A stretch of 30,839 nt of DNA. It comes from Diphasiastrum complanatum (taxonomy: Eukaryota; Streptophyta; Lycopodiopsida; Lycopodiales; Lycopodiaceae). Within the stretch, counting starts at the first letter, position 1. Each line of letters opens with the position of its first letter. The stretch spans positions 1-30,839 of the forward strand of contig MU831954.1 of the NCBI GenBank assembly GCA_029204225.1, in the 5' to 3' direction. This document shows positions 22,140 to 30,839 of this stretch, one piece after another. A program made the position numbers and the translations under genes. Below the pieces are notes generated by a model. It did no database searches and was not told where the DNA came from. It was given only the letters and a program-made list of their open reading frames with translations.

Positions 22140-22835
22140 GTAATCAGAATGTCTTATTACTACAAGTGGTTGACATTTTCAAAATAGCTCTCAGCAGCTT
22201 AACAATCTTGCATGTCTGAGTGCTTTCTTCGTGTCTCTTTCTTTCGTTGCATCTGCCAGATTCTAACTTTTGGGAGGTCTGTATCCTCCATTTGCTTCTA
22301 GGCATTTCTATAGTTCTTCTCTTAGTTGAAGTTCCTATCTTGTTGATGCTCTTTCCTTGATGGGAAGAGGAAGATCTTTGATTGGTAGGTTGTACAAGCC
22401 TCGGGGTAATAGTCTTCAAAAGAAAGGACTCATCAACAAATTGGTGGTAGAAACAGATTTGGACGGATGGTTTGGTGACAGTAGTAAAACATGATGAAGG
22501 CTTGGTGGAAGGGTGAGGGAATTGATAGTTCTACAATTGCAGCCTTGGACCCTTGCAATGTCGAGCTTTGATCACCACTTGTTGGGTGAGGAGCTCACTT
22601 TATTGTGAAGGCCCGTTGTTGTCTTCATCATTTTGCTTTTCTGTAGCTCTTTCTTCCTTTGATCCAATACTTTTGGATCTCTTCGGGCTTCATAGGAGGG
22701 GATTCAACTATCATTGCTCCAAAGAGTTTCTTTTGATCAAGATCGATTTGGCTCAACTGTTGCTTAAGTTTTGTCCTTTCCTCCTCAGCTACTTTGTCTT
22801 TATTTCTTCTAGCTACTTTGTCTACTTCTTAGATC
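22140..22835 (-). pseudogene. remnants of a charged coiled-coil ORF
   Basis: The minus strand from about 22825 to 22628 is open and reads DKVARRNKDKVAEEERTKLK, then QLSQIDLDQKK and ESPPMKPEEIQKYW. A second basic segment (22419-22144) follows in another frame (SSSSHQGKSINKIGTSTKRR). This resembles the coiled-coil tail of the decayed ORF at 3.1-4.3 kb in style, not demonstrably in sequence. Stops separate the pieces. Function unknown. Confidence 0.3.
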
Positions 22836-23270
22836 TTTTCCAGCTAACCAACCAATGTAGGTGCTAGTTGCTCTCTTCAAGACACTTGCAATGATCTTTT
22901 AGTCGCTTCGGTAACACTATCAAAAATTGGAGATTTCTCAGAAGAACAGTGAATTGATGATAAACAAACGGATGGAAGGAAGGGTGGTGGTGGTGGTGAA
23001 AACGGTAGATGGTGTGGGTGATAGGCATGAGAATGGGTGTAGAAGTATGGCAAGAGGCTGGTTGAAGAAGGAGACTGATTTCCCAATGATTGTGTTTCTC
23101 TTTCTGAAGGATATTAGTCGTGACTGGGGTACTTTTTCTGATTGAGTTGCTCTAATTTGCCTATCTGTCTTCTTAGACTTGTCGTTGTCATCTTTGGTTT
23201 TGTGACCTTGGTTGTCGATCTTGTTGATGGTGTTGTTGACTATGTGGCTGCTCCAGTGGATCCAAGCATA

Positions 23271-23463
<193 letters not shown>

Positions 23464-23469
23464 AAATTT

Positions 23470-24300
23470 GTTGTCTGTAACTTGCATGTTCAAGGTTGGA
23501 TCTACGTTTGGAACACGTTGAACATGTGACTGGACTAAAGATTGAACAAATTTTAACTAACTTTGTTTCAATTTTGCTGCAATTGGCTCGAAGATGAATA
23601 TGATGATGAGATACAAGAATCAACTCTAACGTGATAAGTACCTCATAGATTTATATGGTCAAAGATCCTGTGATGATATAGGTTTAGGGTTTTGGGAGGT
23701 ACAACGTCACATGGGCAACTAATCGGGGGATGTTTTGTCATAAATGTCGCATGCATTCTCAAAGATTTGCTAGAATCTTTGAGGGTCTGAACTACCGTCA
23801 AACTTTGGTAGATCTAACTTGGGTGTTCTTTTCTCAAAATGAGCTATGTGATTGGCAGAAGCTCCATTCAATTGTATTCTGGTGTTTGATGCTTCAACAC
23901 CATGAACATGGACTCGTGCTCATGAAGACTTGTGTGAAAAATGCAAAGATAAGCTTGGTAGAGGCCAAAAATCTTGTATATAGGATAGACACACATGTGT
24001 GGAGCCGTTCCCACGTGTGAAACTAGTGTACTTTTCATGTACCATAATCATATATGTTGTACATATGATTGAATTCAAGTTCTAGTGGCTAAAATGGCCA
24101 AAAACTAGTTTTCTAGAAATATGACACATGGCACCAATCTAATGATTGCAAGTGCCAAATATTTTCAATAGGTGTCACATCCCATGTGTAGAGGAAAACT
24201 CACACGTGTGGATATAGCTGAAGTAGGCGTGTTTCAAAATCTACGAAGTTGGAGAATTTGGAAATTGTGTCAGATAATAAACATAGAACCTCGTCTTCAC
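23470..24300. other. no gene recognised; CACRYGTG sites
   Basis: A single plus-strand open frame (23730-24020) shows no motif. Four CACRYGTG-type sites cluster at about 23990-24015 (ACACATGTGTGG and CCCACGTGTGAAAC) and at about 24175-24215 (CCCATGTGTAG and TCACACGTGTGG). Confidence 0.45.
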
Positions 24301-24309
24301 GATAGTCAA

Positions 24310-24980
24310 AAAAATTTACATAAATCAGCAGTAGTAAAATATACATCGTCATTAATATAATATACAGGCAAATTGAATAGACATTTAGACTCCTCTATAG
24401 CGTTGAATTCTTCAACAGATGTATTTTGGCCAACAAAATAATCCCGTAGAGAATCAGTATTTACATCAATAAAGTCACTTTCCTTATCAGGAGTGTCGAT
24501 AAGAAAGTGACTGATATCCTTAATAGCTGACTGAATAGAGGATGATGCAAAAGGAGGGTCAGCAACAGAAACTTCCTCATCATCTGGGATCTGAACTAAC
24601 AGGAAACATATGAAACCACTCTAATATTCAACCAATCGACATTTATTGTTGCAATAAGGACACAGTGGACTGCTTCTCAAAAGATCAAACAATTTGGTAA
24701 ACATTCAATCCAGTCTATGTCTAAAAGCTGGGAAGAAATGAACAAGATCAGTATAATGCATGTACTGGAGTGAATCTATAGAGAAAACAGGCTAACTAAG
24801 TATATCTCTGAATCTAACATAATGTTCATAAAAAATGGTAGAATTCGGTTGTGCAGTCCTGAAAACATGTAGATATGGCCTGAATAGGCTGTGAAAATTG
24901 TCTAGGTTTTCAGTAATCCCAAATTCACTAAGAAATGAACTCAAGCCTGAATCTCGTGAGGATCTTGAGGAAGAGACCAT
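24310..24980 (-). CDS. small unknown gene, probably two exons
   Basis: Starting at ATG 24980, the minus strand reads MVSSSRSSRDSGLSSFLSEF and PYLHVFRTAQPNSTIFYEHY to about 24799. A weak donor (A/GTTAGC) and an acceptor CCTGTTAG ending at 24593 join in phase to QIPDDEEVSVADPPFASSS, FLIDTPDKESDFIDV and SLRDYFVGQNTSVEEF, ending at a stop near 24310. I recognise no domain. The second part is acidic. It is divergently oriented to the histone-like/Ulp1-like locus and shares its repeat-filled upstream region, so the two may be parts of one unit. The splice model is uncertain. Confidence 0.35.
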
Positions 24981-24993
24981 GGAAGTAAAGTGA

Positions 24994-25802
24994 ATATTGC
25001 ACTTGTGCATGAGGGAGAACAGAAACAAAACTAACTATCAAGATGGTGCACAAGAGGGATATGTACGGCAGGCAGATACCAAATATTGCACTTGTGCGCA
25101 AGTAGGTGTCATTGAAAGCAAACGGACAACAATGTGCGCGCACAAGAGCGATATGCCGCGAATTTCGATAACAAAAAAGATTGAAAAAAATTAATCGGTT
25201 TTCGTGCCATTTATACTAAATTTTTGCACGTGTGGTCGATGGTCAATGGACATGTGTCTACTTTCAATTCAACTATAGGCACTGGCACGTGTGAGGTGAC
25301 ACCTGCACATGTGTGAAATGACACTTGGACACATGTCGCGTGTTCATTCGTTTGCTCGACAACATGTGTCGCTCTCGCATTTGGTCATACAAATCCCACA
25401 TGTGTAAAGTGACAGGGTGACACATGTCGCTCTCTCATTTGTCCGTACAACTCCCACACGTGTGACAGGACGTTCTTTCGCACGTGCAAACCGTGATATA
25501 AAATCACAAACTTCGATGAATTTTTTCACTTTTTTTTTTCGCTCCGCATATCGCACTTGTGCGCATCCTTCACAATCAAAATTCCACCTACCGCCTTCCA
25601 TGCGCACGGGTTCAATACATTTGCCTACGTGTCCCCCCGTATTGCACTTTGTGCCTTTCTTCAAAACTAATCGCTCTCTCTTATATTCGAATCGCACAAG
25701 TCCGATATACCGTACATTCTGTCTGTACATATCGATCCTCGGCGAGATCTTTATCATCCTTCCCTGCTCATCCTCGCCATCAAGCACAAGTCCGCTATTG
25801 CA
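24994..25802. promoter_or_regulatory. divergent intergenic region with two repeated motif families
   Basis: Seven copies of ATATYGCACTTGTGCGCA or close variants lie at about 24994, 25083, 25137 (reversed), 25548, 25639, 25691 (reversed) and 25784 (reversed). Between 25226 and 25490 there are about ten CACRTGTG or CACGTG-type sites, including a diverged tandem repeat of about 57 bp (25361-25414 and 25420-25471) built on GTCGCTCTCNCATTTG. The region separates a minus-strand gene starting at 24980 from the plus-strand locus starting near 25815. It probably contains both promoters. Dense short repeats in both orientations are also typical of transposase-binding subterminal regions. Confidence 0.6.
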
Positions 25803-25814
25803 TAGTACACGTCC

Positions 25815-26485
25815 ATGGATAGGAGAAAGCAGACAAGGAGGGACTTCTTCTCTCATCCTCAGCCCTTGCAGTTGCCATTGCACCTCCTGCTAGACCTAGA
25901 ATGTGCAACCACAGCAGGTGGCTCTCTGAGATACGCAAGTATCAGAGATCAACTGCTCTATTGATCCCAAGAGCTCCATTCTACCGTGTTGTCCGAAACA
26001 TAACAAGAAATGATCTCGGACAGCTGGTCAGATTTACATCCAGTGCTCTTCAGTGCCTTCAGGAGGCTGTTCAAGATTACCTTAGCCTTTTTTTTTAAGA
26101 TTCATTTTTGCTTGCCATCCATTCCAAGAGAGTCACCATAATGCCCAAGGATTTTCAGCTCCTGATGAGATTGAGGGATAGGTTTTGCAGGTTACACGTA
26201 TCTCAGCCTGCTGCTCCCAGACCAACTCCTCTAGATAGGACTGATCTTCCTACGAAGCGTCCTAGGAAGCAGACAGCCCCCAAGAGAGCTCCAAAGAAAG
26301 TAAAGAGAGTAGACACCACAGATTATGTGAAACCTGACCCGGAATCAATTGTAGATAATGATGTTATTGATAATGTTGTAAATATAGCTACATCTATTTT
26401 GGATACCCCTTTAATTATTGTAGATACTACACATCTGTCTCCTCCCTCCTCCTCCAAATTCTTATACATATATAGATTCGGATGA
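25815..26485 (+). pseudogene. CENH3-like histone H3 fold with long C-terminal extension, inactivated
   Basis: The start MDRRKQTRR at ATG 25815 resembles the H3 tail start (M-x-R-x-KQT-x-R). After a one-base frame change the core reads WLSEIRKYQRSTALLIPRAP, FYRVVRNITRNDLGQL, VRFTSSALQCLQEAVQDYLS, then after the stop LAIHSKRVTIMPKDFQLLMR. Three traits are CENH3-like rather than canonical: LLIP in place of LLIR, a first loop one residue longer, and RFTSSAL where canonical H3 has RFQSSAV. An in-frame TAA (26096-26098) lies between helices 2 and 3. Normal H3 ends soon after this point. Here the frame stays open for about 100 more residues with a basic KRPRKQTAPKRAPKKVKR patch and an acidic stretch, leading towards the protease-like region in a different frame. 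It is a pseudogene copy of a histone-fold protein. Confidence 0.7.
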
Positions 26486-27563
26486 TTATCTTAAATTTCA
26501 GAAAGACATATCTGATGTTATAGATACAATTGGTACTCCTTTTTGTTTTAGACTAGATGAACTTGATTTTAGTATTAATTTTAGAGTTCTACATTGCTTG
26601 GATCTCAAAGACAGACAGGCTTCTATCAGTAATCTTGTGATAGAGTCCAGGCTGACACTCTTGCAATATGACATTGCAAGATATTCATCCAATGAGTTGC
26701 TGGTGCTGAGTAGCTTTCTGCTTCAGGCCTTCAAGGAGAATAATGACACATTGTCACAATGTCTGACAAGTGGATTCACACCAGCAACAAAGTATCTGCT
26801 CATCCCTTATCATACCAATTAGGATATATTAAATGCTTCTTGCTGTTTTATGCATTAACATTGGCATTGTCAATAAATAGTTCTCAGAATTGTCGCTAAA
26901 GAACTTTCAATCTTATTTTGCAGTGACCACTAGAGTTTAAACTTGATCTTTTTCAAGAGATCTGTAAATAATAGTATTAAAGGTTTCTGTGTCAAGATGA
27001 ATTCGGCCAGAAATACGCATAAGGATGTAGATATATATCTTTCATATCTAAGTAAATATATTCCTATAGATGTTCCCCATTTCGTGGACTGGCAGATTGT
27101 CGGTTTGGAGGTAAACTCTGTCTTTCTTAATAGCATTTTGAAATCAGTATTCTAATGTGATTGTTTCGTTCTAATTCATTCTATTTCATAATTGATTTCT
27201 AGTGTACTGAATTATTTTGCAGTCACCCCAGCAAAATGATTCATTCAGATGTGGTTGGTACACATTATACAATGCAAAGCTATTTTTGAGTGGTTCAACT
27301 TTCAACAAGATGTTGATATTTCTAAGATAATAAATTCTATTTATTCTTATTTTGGAATCATGATTAGTTTTTTATTTTGTTGATGTTTTTAGCCATTACT
27401 AACACATGAATGTTCTATTTTGCAGTTTACACTTTTTGAGTACACATCAAGCCAGGTGTACATATTTAGACAAGAAATCATCCTAAGTATACTGGCTAGG
27501 GCAAGGCTTCAGCCTCCCGTTATTGATGATGGTGCAAAGGATGATGTAGTTATACTAAATTAA
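26443..27563 (+). pseudogene. Ulp1/SENP-like (C48) cysteine protease, decayed, four exons
   Basis: Exon A (to 26818) carries LDLKDRQASISNLVIESRLT, SSFLLQAF and KYLLIPYHTN. Exon B (26924-27110) continues DH, then a TAG at 26931-26933 where the conserved Trp of the HW motif belongs, then SLNLIFFKRS, CVKMNSARN (usually YDSL; the catalytic Asp is Asn here) and YLSYLSKYIP. Exon C (from 27223) has SPQQNDSFRCGWYTLYNAKL, matching the oxyanion-hole Gln and catalytic Cys of the Q(x)nDCG motif, with Arg for Asp. Exon D (27426-27563) is the C-terminal helix (FRQEIILSILARARLQ). Acceptors B, C and D all read TATTTTGCAG. Donor A appears as TTAGGA instead of GTAGGA. These proteases process or remove SUMO-like modifiers. 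Stop, lost donor and lost Asp show the copy is dead. Confidence 0.7.
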
Positions 27564-28016
27564 GATCGGAACAAATATAGATATCATAGAAAAAAAATAC
27601 ATATATAGAAATCATAGAGAAATAAACATTTATATATCAAATGTTGCTCCATTTTATGAATTTGGGAGCACAAAATACATGTACTGATGCCCAACTTGGG
27701 CTTTCAATTATTGAATGAAAGAGTGTATACACAGATTTCTACTAAAGTTTATTTAAAACTATTGTTCTCCCACAATGGTGATCGTTGTAGGTAGTTCTTT
27801 GCAGCACGCTATCAGCTCCTGTCTTTTTTGCATCTGTGACATGACAAATATTAGTGAATGTGCAATTGTAAATGATGACATTTTCTATTATTTTGTTCTA
27901 CTTTGAAATGGCAATAAACATAAAATACTTACGAGTCTTTTGTTGATGATAAATCTGAAATATGTTGGTAGATTGGTTTGTAAATGTTTTTCATTGTAAA
28001 TAATGCTTATTTCCAT
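27564..28016. other. convergent intergenic gap
   Basis: AT-rich DNA between the ends of the plus-strand protease-like locus and the minus-strand BAH-like gene. No gene or repeat supported; both 3' ends and poly(A) signals should fall here. Confidence 0.4.
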
Positions 28017-29058
28017 TCAGTTTGTGTGACCATTTAGTTCAAAGTCTTGATCCAGTGGTAGCCATGTACCTTCAATTTTCTTGTATCTCTGGTAGCTAAA
28101 TGTGAGACTGAGCATTTGCTTTTCGATATGATAATGAAAGATCATTGAGGACTTTTTAATCTTGCATTCTATGTCATTATTTGTTTTACTATCCCAGCCT
28201 TGATCCATAAGATCTAACAAAGTCTCATTTGATAAATCCTTAAGGGCAAACAAATAAAGTTGGTGTCCTACGAACACTAGCACTCGAGAAAAAATCAACA
28301 AATATATGTAATGAGATAAACCAACTTAGGTGAACAATTTTAAAGCCTGTTCTTATCTTCATAGCATTTCTAATATCAATGAGTAGCTTGCATCTCAAGG
28401 ATTCAGAAACAATGCTGTCAGGTGTAGGCCAGTCATCACTTTGAAAACTAGGCAAGGAATTGCTAACCTCCATCTGTTTGTGGCGTATATAAAGATTCAT
28501 AAAATAGATACCACAATCTGCAAGTTCCTTTGGACTTCTTCCTCTGTATTGCAGCTTTCCAACATCAGAGTGAATCACGTCTAATATTTCTGCAAGTGAT
28601 TGTGCGGGCTCCCATTCACTTATGCATGATCGATATAAATCTGAGAGAAAAAAAACAATGTTGAAGCATTTAAATCATAATCTGAAGAGCATTAATAAAG
28701 AAAATCACCTATGATTGTTGTAGAGTGCATATGTTTTGATATACTTACAATTACATTTTTGATGATCATGAGAATTGACATCATGTACTTTGATTTCTGA
28801 ATGCATATATACATGTTGTACTAAGACTTCTAATATAGATTGACCTCCCGAGGTAGTCTTAAACTCCAAAATTTTTGCTTTCCAATAAGATTTGTAAGCC
28901 ATTTTTGCTCTTTTCTTTTGTCGAAAATTGCCCTTTGATGATGGATGCAGCAATACCCATGAGTTCTTCGTATATTTTGTTGGCTTCCAGTTATCAGCTT
29001 CATCTTTCTCATTGTAAAGAATCACAAACTCGATTGTAGATCTGGGTCTCCTTGCCAT
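28017..29058 (-). CDS. BAH-like chromatin protein, probably three exons
   Basis: Exon 1 (29058-28749) starts MARRPRSTIEFVILYNEKDE and includes NSWVLLHPSS, SYWKAKILEF and LEVLVQHVYMHSEI, which follow the strands of a BAH domain (compare WIARI.EI and V.WFYRP.E). Its donor is T/GTAAGT. Exon 2 (from 28640, acceptor CTCTCAG) joins in phase: YLYRSCISEWEPAQSLAEIL, KELADCGIYFMNLYIRHKQ, SFQSDDWPTPDS. The third exon (to 28017) reads HQLYLFALKDLSNETLLDLM and SYQRYKKIEGTWLPLDQDFE; the junction around 28330-28255 is the weakest point (short intron, poor donor). BAH domains bind nucleosomes or chromatin proteins. The C-terminal half is unrecognised. It has no obvious inactivating lesion apart from the uncertain junction, in contrast to its neighbour. 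Confidence 0.45.
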
Positions 29059-29059
29059 T

Positions 29060-29500
29060 GCTATTTTCAAAGCTTGGGCGCCAAAAAACTCTCTGATATG
29101 ATACTTAATTTCAATTTTTTGTATCACATTTAATCAAATGTGAATGCCAACATAGTCACAGTTACTGCGTATACCATATTTTATGTAACTGTACATATTG
29201 TATTTCTATAACCGTAACTAGTATAGTTAGAAATTTTCATTATACTAACCAGCATAGTCAAGTAGATTTAACTTGAGCTAGTGACGTCGGGCAGATTAGC
29301 ATGTGTCGGGTAGGAGAAGAAACCAATGGGATAATCCATGTTGCCCGGACACAAATTTGAAAGTTTTCTATATTGCATTTTTATTTTTCAGTTAATTTGA
29401 ACTACGTTACGTAGATTTCAAATCTATGCATTTTGATTGGGCCTGGTGACGGTCGAAACAAAAGAAAAAAAATAAAAGTATCTTTACAAAGGGTCTTTTT
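29060..29500. other. no gene recognised
   Basis: Upstream DNA of the BAH-like gene, grading into the outer part of the copia LTR whose left edge I could not fix. A small perfect inverted repeat, ACTACGTTACGTAG-like, lies near 29401. Confidence 0.35.
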
Positions 29501-29800
29501 GATATTGAGAACTCCTCTAATGCTCAACTAGTTTCGAATCTAGTATATTAAGATTGATCAACTTTGACCCCTTCTCAATGGGGTTTATCCCTATCACACG
29601 AAATAACTCAAATTTGATATCCATTGTGACTCTGCATATTTGCTCGCAAATCCTGATAGACAAAAAATGTGACACTGTGATAACACTCCGTGTAATTCTA
29701 TAGACTGTGAAAAAACACGAGGAAATCTGCAAAACTGGATAAACAACGGATAAAGATTATAACTGATTATTCGATCAATAAGAAGGAGAATAATCCGACA
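29500..29800 (-). mobile_element. copia 3' LTR of the older element (left edge undetermined)
   Basis: On the minus strand a purine tract (TTAAGAGGAAG) is followed at 29800 by TGTCGGATTATTC, an LTR start. The LTR runs leftwards. Its CA end was not located, so the left coordinate is only nominal. Confidence 0.5.
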
Positions 29801-30170
29801 CTTCCTCTTAATTTGAATCCTTGAATGCCTTGACCTTAAAAATTAGTTCTACACAGAATCTTCTGTGTGATTCCAAACTTAATGCTTTGGTAAAAATATT
29901 AGGTGTCATATCTTGTGCTCTATAGTACTACAATCTGACCTCTTCGTTGAGAACTTTGCTTACGACGAAATGATACTTTAGTTCAATGTGCTTACTTCTG
30001 GAATGAGATCTAGGGTTGGTTAATAAAGTGATGGCACTTTGATTATCACAAAATAATGTCGTCGAGACATATAGATTTAGACTGATATCTGAGAGTAAGA
30101 TCCTCAACCAAATTGCTTCCTTTGTAGCTTGAGAGGCTATGATATACTCTGATTCAGTGCTCAATCAAAC
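29801..30170 (-). pseudogene. copia RNase H, older element
   Basis: The minus-strand frame reads STESEYIIASQATKEAIWLR, LFCDNQSAITLLTNPRSHSR, SKHIELKYHF and VLNEEVRL, then an in-frame TAG, then YYRAQDMTPNIFTKALSLES. This is the C-terminal end of copia RNase H with its conserved Glu and Asp. It starts abruptly at STESEY because a second copia LTR is inserted just upstream at about 30170. Confidence 0.85.
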
Positions 30171-30635
30171 TGAATACACAAATGGTATTCAATATATATA
30201 CAAAATGTTACAAGTGTGCAGATGAAGAAAATACAAAGTGAATGTCCTATTTGTAGGAGATCATGGGAAGCTGTAGTTGTTGTCAAATCCGTTAGCACAG
30301 TTGCATGGGGTGAGCATGAAAAGGGTGCGACGTCAACTTTTGCTGAAGTGAACGTTTGTGATGATGCAAAATATGCGTCACTCTGACGAAATGCCATATG
30401 TTTTGATTTACAAGGTGCCTTTTGCTTCTTAGGCACCTTTGGCATTTTGTAAGGCAGTGTCACCTTTTTTTGCCTGTCACAAAAACACGTGTAAAAACAT
30501 AGTGTCGCTTTTTGTTCGTCTTTTTTTCATTTGTGAGAGAATTTATATGTAAATATGCAAACTGCGCAACAACGTGAGTAGAAATGTAGCATGAATGGAG
30601 GCAGATTTAGGAGAGTAGAGGAGATAAATCCAACA
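30171..30635 (-). mobile_element. copia 3' LTR of the younger, nested element, 465 bp
   Basis: On the minus strand TGTTGGATTTATC begins at 30635, directly after a GGGGGG polypurine tract, and the LTR ends ..TGTGTATTCA at 30171, next to the broken RNase H of the older element. Ends TG..CA. The next five bases (GTTTG on the minus strand) would be the target duplication; its partner lies outside the window. Confidence 0.65.
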
Positions 30636-30641
30636 CCCCCC

Positions 30642-30839
30642 TTAATCTGGATCTGTGAATGCCTTGATCTTTAGACTAAGCAATGCACAAAAATTGTTGT
30701 GTGCATTTACACTTAATGCTTTCCTGAATATGTCTGCAACCATGTCCTGCGCTCTACAATACGTTAAGCTTACCTCCTTGTTGAGAACCTTGCCCCTGAT
30801 GTAGTGATATTGAATTTCAATGTGCTTACTCCTAGAGTG
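30642..30839 (-). CDS. copia RNase H C-terminus, younger element (partial)
   Basis: Open on the minus strand from the window edge to TAA at 30642-30644: HSRSKHIEIQYHYIRGKVLN, LTYCRAQDMVADIFRKALS, KIKAFTDPD. The frame is undamaged, unlike the older copy beside it, so this element is younger. The body continues to the right beyond the window. Confidence 0.88.
   Translation of the reverse strand, partial: HSRSKHIEIQYHYIRGKVLNKEVSLTYCRAQDMVADIFRKALSVNAHNNFCALLSLKIKAFTDPD

Noticed and set aside
25344-25893. Overlapping open frames of 158 and 179 codons on the two strands
   Set aside because: They run through the repeat array and the histone-like start, with low-complexity composition and no recognisable domain.
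25815-26485. A functional CENH3 gene
   Set aside because: A frame change after the tail start and a nonsense codon between helices 2 and 3 make this copy unable to encode a complete histone fold.
29607-29632. ATGGATATCAAATTTG as a copia primer site
   Set aside because: It departs from TGGTATCAGAGC at several bases and lies inside the expected LTR.

Overview
The window looks like repeat-rich, AT-rich nuclear DNA of a land plant. Spliced genes with GT-AG introns sit among Ty1/copia LTR retrotransposons that use the initiator-Met tRNA primer site TGGTATCAGAGC, beside a decayed CACTA (En/Spm, TNP2-type) transposon, foldback repeats and a long (CT)n tract. The one clearly intact host gene encodes a Hog-type Hint (hedgehog/intein) protein. 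From memory, hog-only proteins are reported in bryophytes and some algae rather than flowering plants, so I lean towards a bryophyte or another seed-free plant. That assignment is an inference.

Layout. 1-0.6 kb: end of a minus-strand copia element (leader, primer site, LTR). 0.8-1.25 kb: an array rich in GAGTCA. 3.1-4.3 kb: a decayed minus-strand ORF with a coiled-coil end, not recognised. 4.7-6.04 kb: copia RNase H remnant, then an LTR that is itself followed by a primer site. 6.67-12.67 kb (minus): a nine-exon gene that I spliced by hand into one 510-residue open protein with a signal peptide, a novel N-terminal domain and a complete Hint/Hog domain beginning at Cys274. 13.2-14.9 kb: a repeat nest with two copies of a hairpin element. 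15.5-17.5 kb (minus): degenerate TNP2 transposase. 18.0-19.04 kb: copia LTR, primer site and truncated gag, abutting a broken SET-domain sequence (minus, 19.04 kb onwards). 20-24 kb: mostly non-coding, with an LTR-like promoter region and the (CT)n tract. 24.3-29.1 kb: a cluster of three or four chromatin-flavoured remnants. 29.6-30.84 kb: two minus-strand copia elements, one nested in the other.

The most unusual part is 24.3-29.1 kb. A plus-strand locus reads as a CENH3-like histone fold followed, after a basic linker, by a Ulp1/SENP-like (C48) cysteine protease. It carries several inactivating lesions: frameshifts, stops and a lost splice donor. It is divergent from a small unknown minus-strand gene across about 830 bp packed with repeated ATATYGCACTTGTGCGCA and CACRYGTG motifs, and convergent with a minus-strand gene whose first exon resembles a BAH domain. 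A histone fold joined to a SUMO-type protease would be a new architecture if an intact copy exists elsewhere in the genome. All family assignments come from reading motifs in the translations. No database search was possible.
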